DNA from: Mycobacterium sp.
GTDB taxonomy: Bacteria; Actinomycetota; Actinomycetes; Mycobacteriales; Mycobacteriaceae
DNA: 5,816 bases
Assembly (NCBI GenBank): GCA_025965815.1
Contig: JAOPWF010000571.1
Coordinates: 1-5,816, forward strand
Direction of reading: 5' to 3'
Shown here: piece by piece, positions 4,207-5,816 of the stretch
Position numbering within the stretch: position 1 is the stretch's first letter
Layout: each line of letters opens with the position of its first letter
Notes under the pieces: generated by a model
The model's database searches: none
What the model saw: only the letters and a program-made list of their open reading frames with translations
What the model was told of the DNA's origin: nothing
Translations under genes and position numbers: made by a program

Positions 4207-5061
4207 TCAAACCTCCACTGCGGCCGGTTGCGCCCAGCTCGCCAACAGTTTCAGCCGTTCCTCTGACTCGGATCCCGGTTGGACGGTGGACACCCACAGC
4301 GTCTGTTCCGGGTCGTCCGTCGGGGTGAATGCCTCGTATCCCAGGACCAGGTCGCCCACTAGGCCGTGGTGGCAGTTTCTTACCCCGTAGGTGTGCTTGT
4401 CCACGTCGTGGTCGGCCCACCAGCGACGGAAGTCGGGATCCTGCACGGACAGATCGCCCACGAGTTCAGCCAGCGCAGGGTCATAGGGGTAGCGGCCGGC
4501 GTAGAGGCGCAGGTTGGCGACGATACCTTGGGCCGTTGTGTGCCAGTCCGTACAGACCGACCGCACCTCGTCGTGCAGAAAGATCAGCCGGGCCATGTTG
4601 CGGGAACGCGGCGGCAGCGCGTCGAAGTCTGTGAATAACGCTCGCGCGAGTGGGTTGGAGGCCAGGACGTCCATGCGTCGGCCCAAGACCAGGGCAGGCG
4701 CGTCGGTGATGCTGTCCACTACCAGTCGCAGGCCCGGGCGGACGTGTTGCGGAGGCAGGGGGTGCGGGCGTGCGCGGCTCGATTTGGCGAGGGTGAAGAG
4801 GTGGGTGCGTTCCAGATCGTTGAGGTGCAGGGCGCGGGCGACGGCGTCGAGCACCGACTCGGACACGTTGGCGGTGCGGCCGCGTTCCAAACGGACGTAG
4901 TAGTCCACGCTGACGCCCGCCAGCTGGGCCACCTCCTCGCGGCGCAGGCCTGGGACGCGGCGCGCGCCGGGGTGCGACGGGAGGCCGGCGGCGGTGGGCG
5001 TGACCCTCGCACGGCGAGAGCGCAGGAATTCCCGCACCTCGACGTTCGGCTGCCCGCTCAT
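4207..5061 (-). CDS. XRE-family transcriptional regulator with MmyB-like ligand-binding domain
   Basis: 284 residues, the usual length for this family of actinobacterial regulators (helix-turn-helix plus a PAS-like MmyB domain thought to bind a fatty-acid-like or other hydrophobic ligand). Seen: the N-terminal HTH at about 8-80, including FLRSRRARV, the RRVPGLRREEVAQLAGVS recognition region (35-51) and DYYVRLERGR (53-62), which is characteristic of the group; then DPALAELVGDLSVQDPDFRRWW, DHDVDKHTYGVRNCHH and GDLVLGYEAF in the C-terminal domain, and the closing TLWVSTVQPGSESEERLKLL. Start ATG 5061-5059; the ribosome binding site is weak and a GGCTGGTC repeat abuts it. The stop is TGA (4209-4207). 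It is divergent from the aldo/keto reductase gene, the usual arrangement for a local regulator of an oxidoreductase. It appears intact, unlike genes further left. Confidence 0.92.
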   Translation of the reverse strand: MSGQPNVEVREFLRSRRARVTPTAAGLPSHPGARRVPGLRREEVAQLAGVSVDYYVRLERGRTANVSESVLDAVARALHLNDLERTHLFTLAKSSRARPHPLPPQHVRPGLRLVVDSITDAPALVLGRRMDVLASNPLARALFTDFDALPPRSRNMARLIFLHDEVRSVCTDWHTTAQGIVANLRLYAGRYPYDPALAELVGDLSVQDPDFRRWWADHDVDKHTYGVRNCHHGLVGDLVLGYEAFTPTDDPEQTLWVSTVQPGSESEERLKLLASWAQPAAVEV

Positions 5062-5195
5062 TCGACCAGCCTAAAGCCGTGCCATGCATCAGTGCAGCAG
5101 TGAAGGGGGTTCTGCCAGGCCCCCGGTACGGCTGGTCCTGCCACGCCAGGCCGGGTCCGTGCTGAGCTGGTCTTGGACGGAAGGGGACGGTATTC
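5062..5195. promoter_or_regulatory. divergent promoter region with three GCTGGTC repeats
   Basis: This 134-bp region separates the regulator from the reductase. GCTGGTC occurs at 5131-5137 and 5166-5172 (35 bp apart, direct) and inverted as GACCAGC at 5064-5070, directly next to the regulator start. The first two pairings extend to 8 bp (GACCAGCC 5064-5071 against GGCTGGTC 5130-5137). These are good candidates for operators of the MmyB-like regulator, controlling itself and the reductase. A G5/C5 hairpin (5105-5109 with 5120-5124) also lies here. The reductase ribosome binding site is AAGGGG (5181-5186), 9 nt before the ATG. Confidence 0.55.
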
Positions 5196-5816
5196 ATGGA
5201 ACGCAGGATTCTGGGCGGTACCGGCATCTCGGTGAGTGAGTTCGCGCTGGGCGCGATGAACTTCGGTGCCATGGGCAATACCGATCACGACGAGTCGGTG
5301 TGCATGATCCACGCCGCCCTGGACGCGGGCATCAACCTGGTCGACACGGCGGACGTCTACTCGCTCGGCGAATCGGAGGTCATCGTCGGCAAGGCGCTGC
5401 GTGGCCGGCGCGACGAGGTGGTGCTCGCGACTAAGTTCGGGCTGCCCATGGACGAGGGGCCAGACCGGCGCGGAGCGTCGCCGCGCTGGATCCGGCGGGC
5501 TGTGGAAGGCAGCCTCGACAGGCTCAACACCGACCACATCGACCTCTACCAGTTGCACCGTCCCGACCCCGCCACCGACATCGACGAGACGCTGGCCGCG
5601 CTGTCCGACCTGGTGCGTGAGGGCAAGGTGCGGGCGATCGGCACCTCGTCCTTCGCGCCCGAGGAGATCGTCCAGGCGCAGTGGACTGCCGAGCGCCGTG
5701 GCCATCACCGGTTCCGCACCGAGCAGCCGCCCTACTCAATTCTCGTACGTGGCATCGAGAGCCGCGTGCTACCGACGGCCCAGCGCTACGGCATGGGCGT
5801 GCTCACGTTCGCGCCG
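5196..5816 (+). CDS. aldo/keto reductase (3' end beyond the window)
   Basis: A cytoplasmic NADPH-dependent oxidoreductase that reduces aldehydes or ketones; the substrate is not predictable. 207 codons are visible of a family usually ~310-330. Seen: N-terminal ERRILGGTGISVSEFALGAMNFG, typical of the group related to YajO/PdxI-like and beta-subunit-like reductases, with the catalytic tetrad in place: Asp50 and Tyr55 (NLVDTADVYSLGESE), Lys80 (LATKFG) and His121 (YQLHRPD). IRRAVEGSLDRLNTDHIDLY and GKVRAIGTSSF are the expected barrel segments, and the frame reaches GVLTFAP at the edge, where the family normally reads (W/Y)SPL. The start is supported by AAGGGG at 5181-5186. No lesions. Probably controlled by the divergent MmyB-like regulator. 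Confidence 0.93.
   Translation, partial: MERRILGGTGISVSEFALGAMNFGAMGNTDHDESVCMIHAALDAGINLVDTADVYSLGESEVIVGKALRGRRDEVVLATKFGLPMDEGPDRRGASPRWIRRAVEGSLDRLNTDHIDLYQLHRPDPATDIDETLAALSDLVREGKVRAIGTSSFAPEEIVQAQWTAERRGHHRFRTEQPPYSILVRGIESRVLPTAQRYGMGVLTFAP

Noticed and set aside
4148..4420. Minus-strand open frame ending LRDKLNGSPPHYLICG, faintly like a dihydrofolate reductase-type (RibD C-terminal) segment
   Set aside because: Most of it lies inside the well-supported regulator gene in another frame, and the non-overlapping part is only about 17 residues.
5105..5124. G5/C5 hairpin as an intrinsic terminator
   Set aside because: 10-nt loop, no following T tract, and located in a divergent promoter region where no transcript should end.
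4481..5278. Long minus-strand frame overlapping the XRE regulator
   Set aside because: Arg/Pro-rich out-of-frame translation of the regulator gene, with no domain.
5058..5708. Long minus-strand open frame opposite the aldo/keto reductase
   Set aside because: A shadow of the reductase gene: no family resemblance, no start signal, and the plus strand has all catalytic residues.

Overview
The window is GC-rich, with codon use and protein families typical of an actinobacterium. A mycobacterium or close relative is most likely: it has a DUF5313 protein, CbtA/CbtB and thiocyanate-hydrolase/nitrile-hydratase-type genes, an MmyB-like regulator and a Tat-exported multicopper oxidase. Species cannot be assigned from the sequence alone.

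Left part (1-2182, all minus strand). Reading leftward, this is a decayed metal-handling cluster. It starts with cbtB (cobalt transporter subunit, one-base frameshift). Next comes the first ~17 codons of cbtA, joined to the 3' tail of an unidentified gene. That tail overlaps (ATGA) the start of a gene for a cobalt-type thiocyanate hydrolase gamma / nitrile hydratase alpha family protein, which is frameshifted and cut off after ~64 codons. An intact two-helix DUF5313 membrane protein follows, then a small unidentified and probably frameshifted gene. Last is a Tat-lipoprotein multicopper oxidase interrupted by an in-frame TAA; its reading frame continues to the window edge. The lesions are of different kinds (indels in homopolymer runs, a nonsense codon, internal deletions), which suggests relaxed selection more than a single sequencing artefact. 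The intact DUF5313 gene stands out among them.

Middle part (2183-3962, plus strand). A 218-bp divergent intergenic region holds several inverted and direct repeats. It is followed by a compact operon: an OhrR-like MarR regulator with one conserved reactive-type cysteine, a small two-helix membrane protein (ATGA overlap), a small conserved-looking protein of unknown function, and a PAS-domain protein (ATGA overlap). The PAS gene is frameshifted and truncated.

Right part (4207-5816). An intact MmyB-like XRE-family regulator (minus) is divergent from an aldo/keto reductase (plus, cut by the window edge). The 134-bp shared control region carries three copies of a GCTGGTC heptamer, one inverted. 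This is a familiar regulator/oxidoreductase pair. About 245 bp between the PAS remnant and the regulator (3963-4206) hold no gene I can support.

Functional reading: the left cluster looks like cobalt import (CbtA/B) feeding a cobalt-dependent thiocyanate- or nitrile-hydrating enzyme, next to a copper/oxidative-stress oxidase. In this sequence most of it is broken. I see no convincing new defence system or mobile element.
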